Source of the DNA: Achatina immaculata
Taxonomy: Eukaryota; Mollusca; Gastropoda; Stylommatophora; Achatinidae
Assembly (NCBI GenBank): GCA_009760885.1
Contig: CM019701.1
Span: 20,576,630 to 20,640,629 of the forward strand
Length of the DNA stretch: 64,000 nt
Direction of reading: 5' to 3'
Shown here in pieces: positions 22,093 to 33,429 of this stretch. Made by a program: the position numbers and the translations under genes. Below the pieces are notes generated by a model that was not told where the DNA came from, did not search any database, and saw nothing but the letters and a program-made list of their open reading frames with translations. Positions within the stretch are counted from its first letter, which is position 1. Each line of letters begins with the position of its first letter.

Positions 22093-22575
22093 TAGAATAT
22101 TATAGAACATATGGCATTCAAAAGTTATAAGCACAAAAAAACCAAGTTAAGATTATTCAATTCAAATGTAATATCCACCTTCATTTATGCACATGAAAGC
22201 TGGAAAACAACTAAAGAAACAGACAACAAATTCCTAAAGAAAATACTCGGTATGAAGTGGAATGAATTCAGTAACAACGCAGAGATAGGACAAATGAGCG
22301 AGCAACAACCTGTTTCATGGGTGATCAGAAAAAGAAGATGGACATATGTCAGTCATATGATGAGAAGAAACAATCAGCTATCAAGTGGAACACAACAGGC
22401 CAAAGAAAAGGAGGTCAACCATGTGAAACTCTAAAGAGAACATTGTTAAGAGAAGCCAGTTCAGTGGGTATAACATCCCTTGATGAGATTGAAAAACTTG
22501 CTGAAGACAGGAAATCTTAGCGAACTAACATGCGGGACCTATATGATGTTTAACGGCACAGGAAGAATGCAAGAA
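22093..22575 (+). pseudogene. LINE family A, second 3' fragment
   Basis: Matches 21550-22030 of the adjacent copy but is more diverged and has a deletion after KETD and frameshifts (open pieces 22111-22434 and 22317-22520). An older, 5'-truncated relic lying in tandem behind the open copy. Confidence 0.75.
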
Positions 22576-24005
22576 GAAGATGCAATTTAAATTAAATACT
22601 TATTTTAATTTTTCATATTTAGGCACAATAAGGATTTCTCACCTGTATAATTTGACAATCTCAAAACTGTTTTCAGTAAGAATCACATGAGATACTTTTT
22701 TTTTGTTTACCTTTATATTTCATTTTCCACCTTATCATGTTAATATGGCTGATGTCCACTTGGTGTCTTTGAAACAACTGGTTTATCCAACAACAAAACT
22801 AACCATTTGGTTTTCCTGCTAACAGCTCTGTTGAGAGCACAGAATTTTGTGAAAGGGAACATTAAATCTGATTATCCAAAAAATAAAAAAAAAGTCTTTT
22901 GTCTGCTTCTGCGTCTCAGAAAGCTAAGGTCAGTGAACATTGATAGCTATAGTTCTAGACAGTGTCACCCTAATTTAAGACAGAATTATTGAGGAACAAA
23001 CTTTTCTGTAAGACAATGTAGAATGTTAGCAGTGAACAAATAAATGAGAAGTCTTCTAGAAGTCTCTTGTTTATCACAAGAATGTCAGATAATATAGTCA
23101 ACATTCTCTACATATTAAGAAAACATAACCAGCCATTGGCTAAATGGAAGGCACAATGCACCTTTCTTTGGGTAGAATGCTTCTCAGATATCTACATTGT
23201 ACATCTGCCAATAGGCAGAACTAGAGATCTTGGACTGAAGCTACACTAGGGTGGACTGAATGATGATACTAACTGTACAGATGGGGAAAACCAACAGGTC
23301 CTGGCTGCTATAGAAATATTTATGCATGTCTACAACAATGGTGACCAAAACGTGATTTTAAAAAAATTGAGTCAGCAAAAAGCTGGTGTAGAATGGATAT
23401 CAGTAAAGCATACATCTGACTCCCCATTCCAAAATCAAACTATTTCCATGGAGCTATCTCCAAACCATCCATCAATTTGTATTGCAAAAGAGAATCTGCT
23501 ATAAATACAAGTGTACTGCCATGCTTCTGAGAAATGACGTCTTTCTCTAGAGTAATGGATATTTCAGCATGGCATGGGTGACTGTTATACACTCTGTGTA
23601 TTGTTTATATTAGCTCCTTAGCTCTGGTAACGTTTATCTTGAATTATAATTTAATTATTGTATATAACTTGCTATTGCCAGTACTTGTAGCTGCTAGACA
23701 CAGAAATTACTAGATATTTCCTGATTACAAATTTTTATATAGACACTCCATAAAAAATATTTTTGTGAATGTTTGAAATGTTACAACTTTTTTTTCTCAG
23801 ATATAATTTGACCCTTGACATCAGGATGTTCTTGAACGTTTTTAGAGAAATGATTTAAGTGTTACATTGGTTGTATATTGCACATGAACTAGCACTTAGC
23901 TGTGATTTGCAACCAATGTCTTTGGCTATGTGTAACTCAGTATGTCGTATGTAGCTGTTGTTTTGAAGAAAATTTCTCTGTGATTGTTCCTGAAGTTGTT
24001 TGATG
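22576..24005. other. Unassigned intronic sequence
   Basis: AT-rich, with short open frames (22807-23504) that lack motifs or splice context. Possibly very old repeats. Confidence 0.35.
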
Positions 24006-24394
24006 TATTAGTTCAGTTCATCCATTTTGATGAGGCCCACCTGTTTGGCCCTTGTTGCTAGTCGGTCAGTCTTGCCATTTAACTCCGGCATGACCTGGAC
24101 AGTATATCCATGTAATGTTTTCTTATGTGCGATTTAACAGTTATTTCTAACCATTCACTTATGGTTTTGTGTTCCACTTTTTTCAATAGGTTTTGAGAAG
24201 CAGTAATGATGGTGATGAGGTCATTTTCTGGGTTAACACCCATTGTAATGCTTGGGTGATGGCCTCTTGAGCATGTGTTTGTGTAAGCCCTGGTCATGAG
24301 TTTGAGTGTATTACCTCCTCAGTATGCTGCAAAACCCCATCTGCTTCCAGTTCCCCTGCTTAATGATCCATCCGTATAAATGATTAACCCTCAG

Positions 24395-25222
24395 TAGTTC
24401 ATTCATTCATTTGACATGTACTTTTCAGAACACTGTTCCTTTTACAGCCTTCCTGAATCCAATATGGTCTTGTGTAAGTTCACCAGCATCTCACAATGAC
24501 ACATTCAGACTTTCCGTGATCTCCTGAGTCCACAGGCAGTGAGGTCATCCCTTTTCTCTTTTGCCAGGCTATGTCTTTTAGTGTCAGCCTCTCATCTGTT
24601 GTGTCTTTTGATGTGGCCAAAGTATCTCAGCTTTCTAATTTGTTAATGACACCTGCGATACCAAATCTCTTTATTTGATTTTCATTCTATTTATGATATT
24701 CTAAGTGCCCTTCTTTAGCACTTCATTTCAAATGGTGTTATTCTCTCTTCTAGTGATTTGTTAAGTGTCCACGTTTTGCATCCATGTGTTGCCACTGTAA
24801 GTTCTTAGGAAACATATCTTTCTTGTTGGTACATTGCCACATACTCTTCACTTGCGCTAGTTTCCGTGATGCAACTGCTAGTCTTCTTTTGATACCTATT
24901 GTGCAATCACTGTTGGTGGTGATGACTGAACATAGATATTTAAATTTATTTATGTTTTCAAGCTCTTGACTGTCCAGTGTAATTTTGAACTTGCTTCTCA
25001 TTTTGACAGTTATCATTACTTTTGTTTTGTTGGTGTTTAAAAAGAGGTTCTGAGCTCTGCTGTGTCTTTCTGGTTATGAGAATCAAATGTTGCAGTCCTC
25101 CTGTGCTGTTTGATAGAAAGAAGGTGTGTGTTTATTAATAAATTCATTTGTATCATCGTGTGTTTTACCCTCCATCCATCTTCAGCATTTTCTTGTAAGG
25201 GTTATGTCAGATTTAAGTGGGC
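24395..25222 (-). pseudogene. LINE family K fragment nested in the RNase-H LINE
   Basis: The open piece 24750-25016 contains ELENINKFKYLCSVITTNSDC and IKRRLAVASRKLAQVKSMWQ, the post-palm region of a D-like element. The 3' end on the minus strand is CATGTCAAATGAATGAATGA, a tetranucleotide tail like family D. Confidence 0.6.
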
Positions 25223-25236
25223 CTTGCTGCAAGTAA

Positions 25237-25505
25237 CACAATAATTAGTGTATAAGTATACAACTACACATGAAGCACTGCAGTAAAGCTGTGATACCAG
25301 AATGTATAAAATAGGAAAAAAATAGGAGCAGCTTTATTACTTAACGATTACAAAGTTGTGACGTTTCGGCGTGAGCCTTAATCATACAAAAAACATACAG
25401 GACGAAGAAATAGAGAGAGGAGATAAAGTATAGATTCACATGAATACTAAAAAAAAAAAATTTTTTTAAAAGAGTACTTAGCTGTAAATTCCTATTTTAT
25501 ACATT
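25237..25505. mobile_element. Foldback element, copy 2
   Basis: Flanked by a perfect 14-bp direct repeat CTTGCTGCAAGTAA (25223-25236 and 25506-25519). The left arm matches copy 1 ('aaagctgtgatacca', 'aggagcagctttatta', 'acgtttcggcgtgagcct'). The right arm is reduced to the last about 20 bp. An A12T7 run marks the centre. Confidence 0.75.
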
Positions 25506-26285
25506 CTTGCTGCAAGTAATCCATTAAGGTTTGTTTGATGTATATTGTGGATCATTACAGAGTCTGCTTCAGTCATCCATGATTTGCCTCTTTATTCTGA
25601 ATCCTATGACTGTGTGAAGGTTATTATGGTGTGGGTGGGTTTTATTATTATTGATGTTTAGGTATTCCTTTACTTTGCACATTTGTGATGGGTTTGTAGA
25701 TCAGGAAGATTCAATATGTATCTTGTTGCTGCCATAAGTGTATTTCTGGTGCAGCCCAAAATGAATATCATTGCCCTGTTTTGTACTTGCTCAAGTTCAG
25801 TTAATTGATAGTATTAGCAGGCCCAAGCTGTAGTCTATTTTGGATAAGACCAAGATCATTAGCATAAATAGAGTGTGCACTGGAAGTTGTAGATATGCTA
25901 TGGCTTTGATGACAGCCAGTCATTGTCCTGCCTTAAATGCCATTTCTTATATATGTTTGGTGAAAGATAATGGTCTGTCCAAGTTGATTCCTACATATTT
26001 CAGGTATGGCATCTTTCAATAGGATATTTCCATACGAAGCCTCTGGCATTTTTCCTTTGACAGTTCTGTTGCTGGGTGAGCACCAAAGGGCTTTTGCTTC
26101 CACTGGATTTATTAATGATTCATAGTTTTTACAGCACCTGATGATGTTATTTATTTGGTTTTGGATTTTATCCATGATGGTTTGTCTATTTTTACATTGT
26201 GTGTATAGAACATCATCCACAAGTTTGCATGTTGATGGTTTATGTAGTTTGGGAAGCCCCATCATATAGATGTTAAATAAAACTC

Positions 26286-26662
26286 TCTCTCCCCCTACAT
26301 TTTGTCTATTGCCTCTTTATTTTTGTTTCATTAATATAAAATAACATCTGCATGGCTTTGTTTCATGTACATTTAATAATGTAACTATACAAATTTTCAT
26401 GTGACAATTATTTCAGAAAGCAGTCATGTTCTTGATTTTGTCTAGTTAGTGGTCTCCCCATGTCATGTATTTTCTTTATATATCTGCCTCTGTCAGCAGT
26501 CATAATCTGAGAATGTATGTGCTAGATGCTTTAAGGCACAGGGTATGAAATATAACAACCTAGCATAGATAATCCTGTATAGACATTTATGAAGTTTTTA
26601 ATGGCAAAATAATTTTTGAAGAAAATCAAGGAAATGAGAAGAAGCTCTTTCAATGTTCTTAC
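26286..26662. other. Intron 7 (5' part), nothing recognised
   Basis: AT-rich intron sequence directly below the exon 7 donor. Confidence 0.45.
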
Positions 26663-26764
26663 CTTTGTGAACTGCTGGTGACAGAATTCTGAATGGATGG
26701 ATTTGAGTATTCAGGTGTAGATTGGTTTGTGCTGTTGTTGGAGTATGGATAAAGTGGTGGCAGC
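26663..26764 (-). CDS. Doublecortin-domain gene, exon 7
   Basis: Acceptor TTGCATTCACAG|G and donor CAAAG|GTAAGAA. It completes the TT left by exon 6 as a Leu codon and stays open for 33 further codons, ending in phase 2 (AG). The sequence is Ser-, Asn- and Pro-rich (PPLYPYSNNSTNQSTPEYSN), a disordered linker after the second doublecortin domain. The intron separating it from exon 6 is only 200 bp and free of repeats, the one compact part of the gene. Confidence 0.8.
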
Positions 26765-26964
26765 CTGTGAATGCAAAATTTCACTTTTCTTTTCATCTTC
26801 ACGACAAAGTTTTTTTGGCTGTAGTAACAATGTAGAATTTAAAGTAATTTTAATTAACATATTATTGCACAATATACTAATCAATAATTTAAATAGGGAA
26901 CAATGAATTTTGAACACACAAAATATCCTTCAGACCTATACTCAGAAAAATTAGTACAACTTAC

Positions 26965-27123
26965 AATTTTCGTTCAAGTCTTGGTGAAGTGGAGAGATTT
27001 TTGGTAGCTTGTTCATTGTAACGAGCTCTCTTAAACTTCTCCATTCTCTTACAGGCAACATACTGGCCATTTTGTATAATCTGATCCACATCAGAAATTT
27101 GAACACCATTCAGAAAATATAAC
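26965..27123 (-). CDS. Doublecortin-domain gene, exon 6 (end of second domain)
   Basis: Acceptor CCTTCTACAG|G and donor AATT|GTAAGT. The frame completes the AA left by exon 5 as Lys. It encodes LYFLNGVQISDVDQIIQNGQ, then YVACKRMEKFKRARYNE: the second half of a doublecortin domain, with the G-x-x-I/V...D...NG-YVA...F pattern typical of the family. A basic tail NLSTSPRLERK follows. The domain binds tubulin lattices in characterised family members. Confidence 0.9.
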
Positions 27124-27129
27124 CTGTAG

Positions 27130-27480
27130 AAGGGAAATGCACCTTTAGACCAAGTACTATTATATTGATGTCAGGCCATGGATAGTGTAAAAAAAAATGA
27201 GACCTGTTTGATTAGGAAGAATATAAAACTAAATCAGTCCTTAATGTAGGATCATACTAGTGATCTTGAGATATGTAAATATATGCTGAGATCTTCAAAC
27301 TGTACCCCATAGACCCATTTTGTGTTGATTAAAAAAAAACAGATGTCAGGTTGTAGTGTATGTAATCTGTAATGAGACATTGGGATCCCCACACTCCAGG
27401 CATTTCCCATATGTGCTCCACTTTCTATTCCAAAACCCACTGAAGTGTGTAATTACACTCTGACTGTGGGTAATGCAAGC
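27130..27480. other. Intron 5 (3' part), nothing recognised
   Basis: AT-rich intron sequence just upstream of exon 6. Confidence 0.4.
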
Positions 27481-28260
27481 TAAACCACATCGTTCATAAA
27501 AGCGTCAAATTCCCCTCTTCTTCCTCAACTTGATTATCCTCCAGATGTGATTGTCGTTACTCAGTGCGTTGTCCTCCTTCATTTGCAGCCTGTCCAAGGT
27601 GGCTCTTGCAATCTTCACTTTGTCATTCTTAGGGTACCCTGAATTGATGCCATGCTTGCTAGCTTGACCACTCATTGTCTTTGACTTTGGCATGACCTGG
27701 ACAGTAGATCCATGTCAAACAGGATAATGAGAACCTTTAGAAGCTGGATCCACTCCTTGTGGAAGGAACACCTCTCGACTTCTGTAACATGCTTTGGGAG
27801 TCTGTTACAATAACATTATGGGAGTCACCCTGCTCCACCAATCAGAAAATTGCTTCAGATGCTGCCTGCGCCTCCATTCTTATGTGTGAAGTGGTGGTTA
27901 CATAGGTTACTTATTTACTCACAGTCATTTTGCCACTGCGGTAGATGACATAGCCCCGTCTGCTTTTTAGACCTTGTGTCATGGACCTGTCTATGAAGAT
28001 CACAGAGTCATGTGGTTTAGAGTGATGCTGAATCTGTTCCTGCACATGGGCTTCTGTTTTACCCTGAGCCCAGTCTTGGTATTTGCAGCCAAGCTGGGTA
28101 ATTACCTTCATTAGATTCTGCACATTTGGCAATTTAGTCCATTCCAGTTCTAGGGTTGCAGACCACTGACAGACCACTGAAAGTGTATCTGTTCCAGGTT
28201 GCAGACCACTGACAGTGTCTCTTCTGCCTCCACCATTCATGATATCCCTCATTTGTAATT
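27481..28260 (-). pseudogene. RNase H domain of an I/R1-like LINE
   Basis: From 28050 down, DSVIFIDRSMTQGLKSRRGY resembles the first RNase H strand, with the catalytic TDGS box altered to IDRS. Near 27690, TWIYCPGHAKVKDNE is the conserved H...NE end of the fold. A frame break lies at about 27900-27700. It is an isolated relic without its reverse transcriptase. A 21-bp phrase 'cagaccactgacag' is locally duplicated near 28160 and 28205. Confidence 0.6.
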
Positions 28261-29243
28261 CTTGCCCTTTGCTGAGTTCAACTCTGGTACAAGGGGTGGG
28301 TTTGCTGTGCCAGCAATCTTGAGATACATCTTCATTAGCACATACTTGTGCCTTACTTTCAGGCTGAACTGACCAAGATTAATTAGGTTCAGTTGACTTA
28401 TTTTTTTTAAGATGACAAAACAACAGTCAGTGACCCGGTGGTACTGCAAACTGGGTCCACATGTAATGAGATGTGGACCATGCCCCCAGCATTCAATGTG
28501 CAGGGCTATTATGATTTTATTATTTCAAGAATTTTATCATTGTCATTTAAAAAATAACAAAAGCATGTAGTATATAAAAATATTTATTAAAATGTATAGT
28601 TCTTGGTTTCTTTATAGAGATGATCTTTCCTACTGATGTATTACTTTCTATCCATAAAAATGGTACTAGTTATTGGCCTTCAGGGAAAATTGTCCACACA
28701 CATATTTAAAAGTCCACAAAGGACAAACTCATCATAAACAAACTTAAAGGATGACACTGAATGTTATGAGAGAGTAATAAAGTATTTAAGTGAAATATAT
28801 CAGTTTTCAAGAGGACAAATGATTTAATAAATCCATCATAATTAACATCATGTGGTTTCTCATTAGTGAGCATATTGAACTTCTGGATTAATAGACATGG
28901 AGCTGGATAAACTGTCTCTTCCCAATCTCTTGATATCTGAAAGTTCTATATTATTTCTTGCTTAAATAAACTCCACGTTCATCAGCCGAGAGAAATGTTG
29001 AAAATATATAACACTTTTTAGCTCAGCTGTGTAATTTTTTTGGAGATGAATCTCATCTTAATCTATTGAGAATGGAATAAGTCATTTTTGTCCTTTCATT
29101 ACTTGCTATATCCGTTTCATAATTTTCTGACATGTGAAATTTTGAACATTTATGTGTCACTCTGCTATTCACAATTACTGCTTGACTTATGGTTACTTTT
29201 TTAGTTTCCTTCTATATTTAAAGAAAGTTGTGGTATATTCTGG
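28261..29243. other. Unassigned intronic sequence
   Basis: AT-rich. A possible continuation of the LINE relic to about 28450; otherwise no features. Confidence 0.4.
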
Positions 29244-29248
29244 GTAAA

Positions 29249-29326
29249 GCTGGGGCGACCATCCCCAACCCAGCGCGTCACAGGTGGCGGATAGTGAAAG
29301 TCCTCCAGATATGGAGGATCCCTGTG
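29249..29326 (+). ncRNA. Structured 5' leader element of LINE E
   Basis: Predicted by eye: stem CTGGG/CCCAG (29250-29273), then CACAGG/CCTGTG (29279-29284 and 29321-29326) enclosing a 7-bp hairpin TCCTCCA-GATA-TGGAGGA (29301-29318). The same structure is preserved at 52325-52402. Function unknown; it does not fit an HDV-type ribozyme. Confidence 0.4.
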
Positions 29327-29617
29327 AATAAGGAGTTGTCCAAATAAGCAGGCACGGACCAACTGGTGGTAGACTCAGAGAGCGAGGTGGGGTAGTAGGT
29401 GGCTCTACTACTCCTATAAAGTGCCTCAGGTGCTCAGTGAAGGGAATACCAGGCGGGTCAGAGGCGCCTTAAAACCTCTCGCACCCGCTGCCTTGCGGGT
29501 AGGACAGGGAGTCCAAAGGCTAGCGGAGAGTCCGTACACAAACCGACAGAAGGCAACGGGAAACCACTGTTGTAGTTCCCAAGAATAGTTATGCTTGAAT
29601 AGAATAATCGATTTATC

Positions 29618-29983
29618 ATGAACGACGTTAATGGATGTTCCTCTGGAACAGCCTCGTCCGGTAGGGCAGCTCACGAGCCACAGGTGAGGCCAGATCGTCA
29701 TCAAGCTACTGGTGGCAAAACTAACAAGTTCAAAATAGCAACATGGAATGTTAGAACTTTATTCCAGGCTGGAAAATTAGAAAATGTAAAGATGGAAATG
29801 GAAAGGATGAAGATCAACATATTAGGAATGAGTGAAGTTAGATGGACAGGTGCAGGGAAGATAAAATCAGATAAATATACAATAATATATTCAGGAAGTG
29901 AGAAACATGAACGAGGAGTAGGAATTATATTTGATGAACAAATGGCAAGGACAACTGTAGGATATTTGAACATCTCGGACTGA
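29618..29983 (+). pseudogene. LINE E copy 1, endonuclease N-terminus (interrupted)
   Basis: ATG at 29618 begins MNDVNGCSSGTASSGRAAHE, followed by the endonuclease start. The frame is stopped by TGA at 29981 where copy 2 has CGA. The frame resumes as 30035-30388 (VYAPTSES to DYILINN) and is then broken by a one-base deletion. Confidence 0.8.
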
Positions 29984-30758
29984 GTCCTGCTAGCCCAACT
30001 GAAAGGACAACCAATAAACATAAATATTATACAAGTGTACGCTCCAACATCTGAAAGCTCTGAAGAAGATGTACAGCTATTTTATAATGACATAGAGAAA
30101 GCACTAAAACACACAAAGTCACATGAAGTTACTATAGTCATGGGAGATTTTAATGTCAAAGTTGGTAAAGGAAGAACTTCAGACATCGTTGGTGACTATG
30201 GACTGGGGGAGAGGAATGACAGAGGTTATAAATTAATTGAATGGGCACGAATACACAGCATGGTTGTAGGAAACACCTGGTTTAAACAACATCCTCGAAG
30301 ACTGGCAACGTGGTGCAGCCCAGACAAAAAGACTTTTAACCAGACAGACTACATATTAATCAACAACGATTCCGCAATGCATTACTGACAACAAAAACCA
30401 TGCCAGGAGCTGACTGCAATAGTGACCATGATCCACTCTGTGGAAAAGTTAGAAAGCAGGCAGAAAAGTGAGAAACATCAAACTGAATACAGAATTTCTT
30501 AAAAATGACCAAGAACTGCGAGAACAATAAAAAGTTATTATAACAAATAGATACAATGCAATAGCAAAGATAAATAGTATAGATGAACAATGGGAAATGT
30601 TAAGAGATTCTATCCACCAAATTGTTAAGGAGATAATACCACCAAAAAAAGAAGCCCCTAAAAATAAATGGATGACATGTTAGGACTGATGGACAAGAGG
30701 AGGAGGAGTAAAAATAACGAGGAAAATATAACAAGATAAATAAAGAAATAAGACGCAA

Positions 30759-31484
30759 ATGCAGAGAAGCAAAGAAGTGTGGTTAAATGAGCAGTGCAGA
30801 CAGATAGAGGACTCTCATATGCACAAACGAATTAATGAACTCACATTCAGGAAAATAAAATATACCACAGGATGCCTGAAATCGAAAGAAGGTAAAATGT
30901 TAATGGGAAAAGAAGACATTGTGGACAGGTGGACAGAGTATATCTGTGAGCTATATGGAGGAGAAAGACCAGAATTAACACCATATACTGAAAACTGTGA
31001 GGGACCACCAATACTTGAAGATGAAATCATAGATGCCATCAAACACATGAAGAAAGGAAAAGCGACTGGGCCTGATAATATAACAATAGAAGAAATAGAG
31101 GCACTAGAGGAGACAGGAATAAAAATAATAACCAAGTTACTGAATGACATTTACAACAGTGGTTATATTCCCAGTGACCTGATTAAATCCACGTTTATAG
31201 CACTACCAAAGAAACCAGGTGCAAAGGAATGTGATGACCACCGGACTATCAGCCTCTCATGTCACATAACGAAGCTACTTCTGAGAATAATTATGAGAAG
31301 AACAAGGAAAAAGATAAAAATGGAAATAGCAGATGAACAGTTTGGATTTGTTGAAGGAAATGGAACACACAATGCCATTTATGCTTTACGAACACTAACA
31401 GAAAGAGCTTTAGAAGTACAGAAAGACCTCTACTTATGCTTCATTGATTACACCAAGGCATTTGACATGGTGAATGAAACATAA
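30759..31484 (+). pseudogene. LINE E copy 1, linker and RT fingers/palm
   Basis: 241 open codons with CCHC-free linker, KKGKATGPDNITIEEIEALE, DDHRTISLSCHITKLLLRII and CFIDYTKAFDMV. It terminates two residues after an inserted ATGA. The palm continues in the next frame at 31474-31962, with QGVRQGCVLSPDLFSLYSEN and YADDTVLIA. Confidence 0.85.
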
Positions 31485-31935
31485 TGAAATTATTAAAATG
31501 CTTGAAGACATCAATATAGACGGCAAAGACCTGAGGATTATAAAACATCTATACTGGCAGCAAGAAGCAGCAGTTCGAGTTGAAAATAGAACTGGAAAAT
31601 ATCAACCTATAAAACAAGGGGTGCGACAAGGATGTGTACTATCTCCAGACCTTTTTTCTCTGTACAGCGAGAATATTCTAAGAACAGTCATCACAGAACC
31701 AGGCATAAAAATTGGAGGATACAATATTAACAACCTTTGGTATGCTGACGACACAGTACTGATAGCTGAGAACCAACAAGACCTGCAAAATCTCTTGGAT
31801 AAAGTTGCCAAAGAAAGTGAACAGAAAGGCCTTACTTTGAACATCAAAAAGACAGAGACTATGGTTATATCTAAGAAACAGAATCCACCAGCATGCAGTA
31901 CTAAATTAAACGGAACTATTCTAAAGCAGTACATT

Positions 31936-32800
31936 TCTGTTGTTCACATTTTGCTTCATTAACTTTGTCTTTCCTACGTTGTTTGCATTCTGAGTTAGCT
32001 TGTTTATTTTATCTTGCATATCTTTGTGACTGCTTGATAACAGACAAATGTCGTCCACAAAGTCAAGGTCCTCCAGCACTATGTCAAGGGTCCATTGTAA
32101 TCCTCTGCGTTTGTCTGATGTTGCCTCCTTCATTAACCAGTCTACTGCCAAGATAAATAATGTTGGTGATAGTACACATCCCTGTTTCACTCCTGTTTGT
32201 ACACTAAAGCTGCTGGAGGTATGTTCTCCACAGATAACTTTGCACTGAAAACCCTCTATAGGGCTTTGATTACATTAACTATTTTATGGGGGAGGCCTGT
32301 CAAAGGCTTTCTCAAAATCTATGAATAATGCATATGTTGTGCTATGCCACTCATTTGCCTGTTCTAATATTTGTCTAAGTACAAATATGTGGTCTATGCA
32401 TGATCTTCCTTTCCTAAATCCTGCCTGCTCTTTCCGAAGTTTTTCCTCAAGTGTTGGTACAATTCTGTTGATGATTATTCTGCAAAATACTTTACTGGTG
32501 AGTGGCAGTAGGGTAATGCCTCTCCAGTTCCCGCAATCTCTGAGGTCACCCTTCTTTGGTAGTTTTACTATAAGCCCAGTTTTCCACTCCTCTGGGGCTT
32601 TTTCTAGATCTCAAATTTGTTGTAATATCCGGCAAAGTTGTTTTGGTGTTTCTGTTTCTTCTGCTTTCAACATCTCAGCAGTCACTTCATCTTCACCTGG
32701 TGCCCTGTCTGATTTTAGCTTCTTTATCGCCTCCTTTACTTCACTTATTGTTATTGGTCCTGTACTGATGTTTAGTTCCGTTTTTGCTTCAGGTATGTCC
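31936..32800 (-). pseudogene. LINE family G, linker and reverse transcriptase
   Basis: Minus-strand remnant of a further element. KEAIKKLKSDRAPGEDEVTA (near 32720) is the RT entry; a Gly/Arg-rich block 'FRKGRSCIDHIF' equivalent is at about 32420; MKQGCVLSPTLFILAVDWLM and LEDLDFVDDICLLSSSHKDM follow at 32190-32020, with VDD at the active site where ADD is usual. It ends at 31936 where it collides with LINE E. Frameshifts occur between blocks. Confidence 0.7.
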
Positions 32801-33280
32801 AGAAAAAAAACGCGGACGTTCCCGTCCGTGCCATACAAAAAGCGCGGGTCTTGATATGTACTGGGGAGATAGTTGTAAAAGTGAATGTACAAAGTATTTC
32901 CACTTTAAAAGTATACATATTATGTATAAAAATAGTTGCAAATGTAAGAAGATTTCATAAATGAAGTGTTTTTTTTAGGAAAAAAGAAATAGTGTGATGA
33001 TTTTAGCTGATAATTGTGTAGTGCTTACCTTCGGCGATGCCTAGATGTACTTAAATTTTGTCCAGTCTCGTCGTGTGGTGGGATTCTCACTAAAATAATG
33101 TCTGAAATAACCATCTAACTACTTCTCCAGTCCATTTAATAGGTCTAGATGTACTTGGGATACATTCAGGAACAGTGGTCGGGTCATAGGACATGTTCTT
33201 ATGCCTCTGAAATCACAATAAATACTTAAAATTCTCCAGTAAAACATCTATTTCGCTAGGTTGTTAGCAAGCTGACTTAC
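32801..33280. other. Intron 5 segment, mostly unassigned
   Basis: Contains two exon-like stretches (33123-33206 and 33029-33089 on the minus strand) with plausible splice sites, but they would break the doublecortin domain. A 12-bp phrase AAGTACATCTAG occurs in both. Otherwise no features. Confidence 0.35.
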
Positions 33281-33418
33281 TTTTCTACAGTTCCTAAGCA
33301 GTCCTCTTTTAGTATCTCATTGACCTGAGATAGAACATTTAGTAAAGTGAAAGGTCTAACACGTGGTGTTAGGAGCACACGTCGTGGACCTTTCAGGTCT
33401 CCACCATTGGACCACACC
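33281..33418 (-). CDS. Doublecortin-domain gene, exon 5 (start of second domain)
   Basis: The acceptor is a strong polypyrimidine tract (TTTTTTTTCAG|G) and the donor is AAAA|GTAAGT. It completes exon 4's AA as Lys and encodes VWSNGGDLKGPRRVLLTPRV, then RPFTLLNVLSQVNEILKEDC. The NGD-x-x-G-x-x-V-L-L pattern followed by a 'TLLNVL...VNEIL' helix is the first half of a doublecortin domain. It ends in phase 2 and joins exon 6 to read TVEK-LYFLNG, as expected at the middle of the domain. This junction is the best evidence for the gene model. Confidence 0.9.
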
Positions 33419-33429
33419 CTGAAAAAAAA

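Larger units (their letters stand above)
24006..26285 (-). pseudogene. RNase-H-type LINE remnant (RT end to RNase H)
   Basis: At 26265-25933 the minus strand reads CKLVDDVLYTQCKNRQTIMD and NPVEAKALWCSPSNRTVKGK, resembling the active-site region (VDD) and the following domain of an RNase-H-bearing LINE. The order continues toward 25540. An RNase H end, TWIYCPGHAGVKWQD, is at about 24115-24060. The two parts are separated by a LINE K fragment and a foldback element. Many stops; an old relic. Confidence 0.55.
29244..31935 (+). mobile_element. LINE family E, copy 1 (3' truncated)
   Basis: A 5'-complete RTE-like element: about 370 bp leader, endonuclease, linker and reverse transcriptase. Endonuclease motifs: KIATWNVRTLFQAGKL, ILGMSEVRWTGAG, IQVYAPTSESSEEDV, IVMGDFNVKVG, NTWFKQHPRRLATW and CNSDHDPL. 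RT motifs: ATGPDNITIEE, FGFVEGNGTHNAIYALR, FIDYTKAFDMV, QGVRQGCVLSPDLFSLYSEN and WYADDTVLIAEN. Lesions relative to copy 2: a TGA at 29981, a one-base loss near 30362, indels near 30450 and 30675-30770, and a 4-bp insertion at about 31473 shared with copy 2. It is cut off at 31935, where LINE G begins in the opposite direction. Confidence 0.85.

Noticed and set aside
29249..29340. HDV-type ribozyme at the 5' end of LINE E
   Set aside because: The nested pseudoknot order and the joining segment between the fourth and second stems do not fit; kept only as an unclassified structure.
31465..31500. Programmed frameshift common to LINE E and F
   Set aside because: F copy 2 is also broken just after the FD motif but in the other direction, within a (CA)n slip, and F copy 1 is open there. 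This does not support a conserved recoding site.
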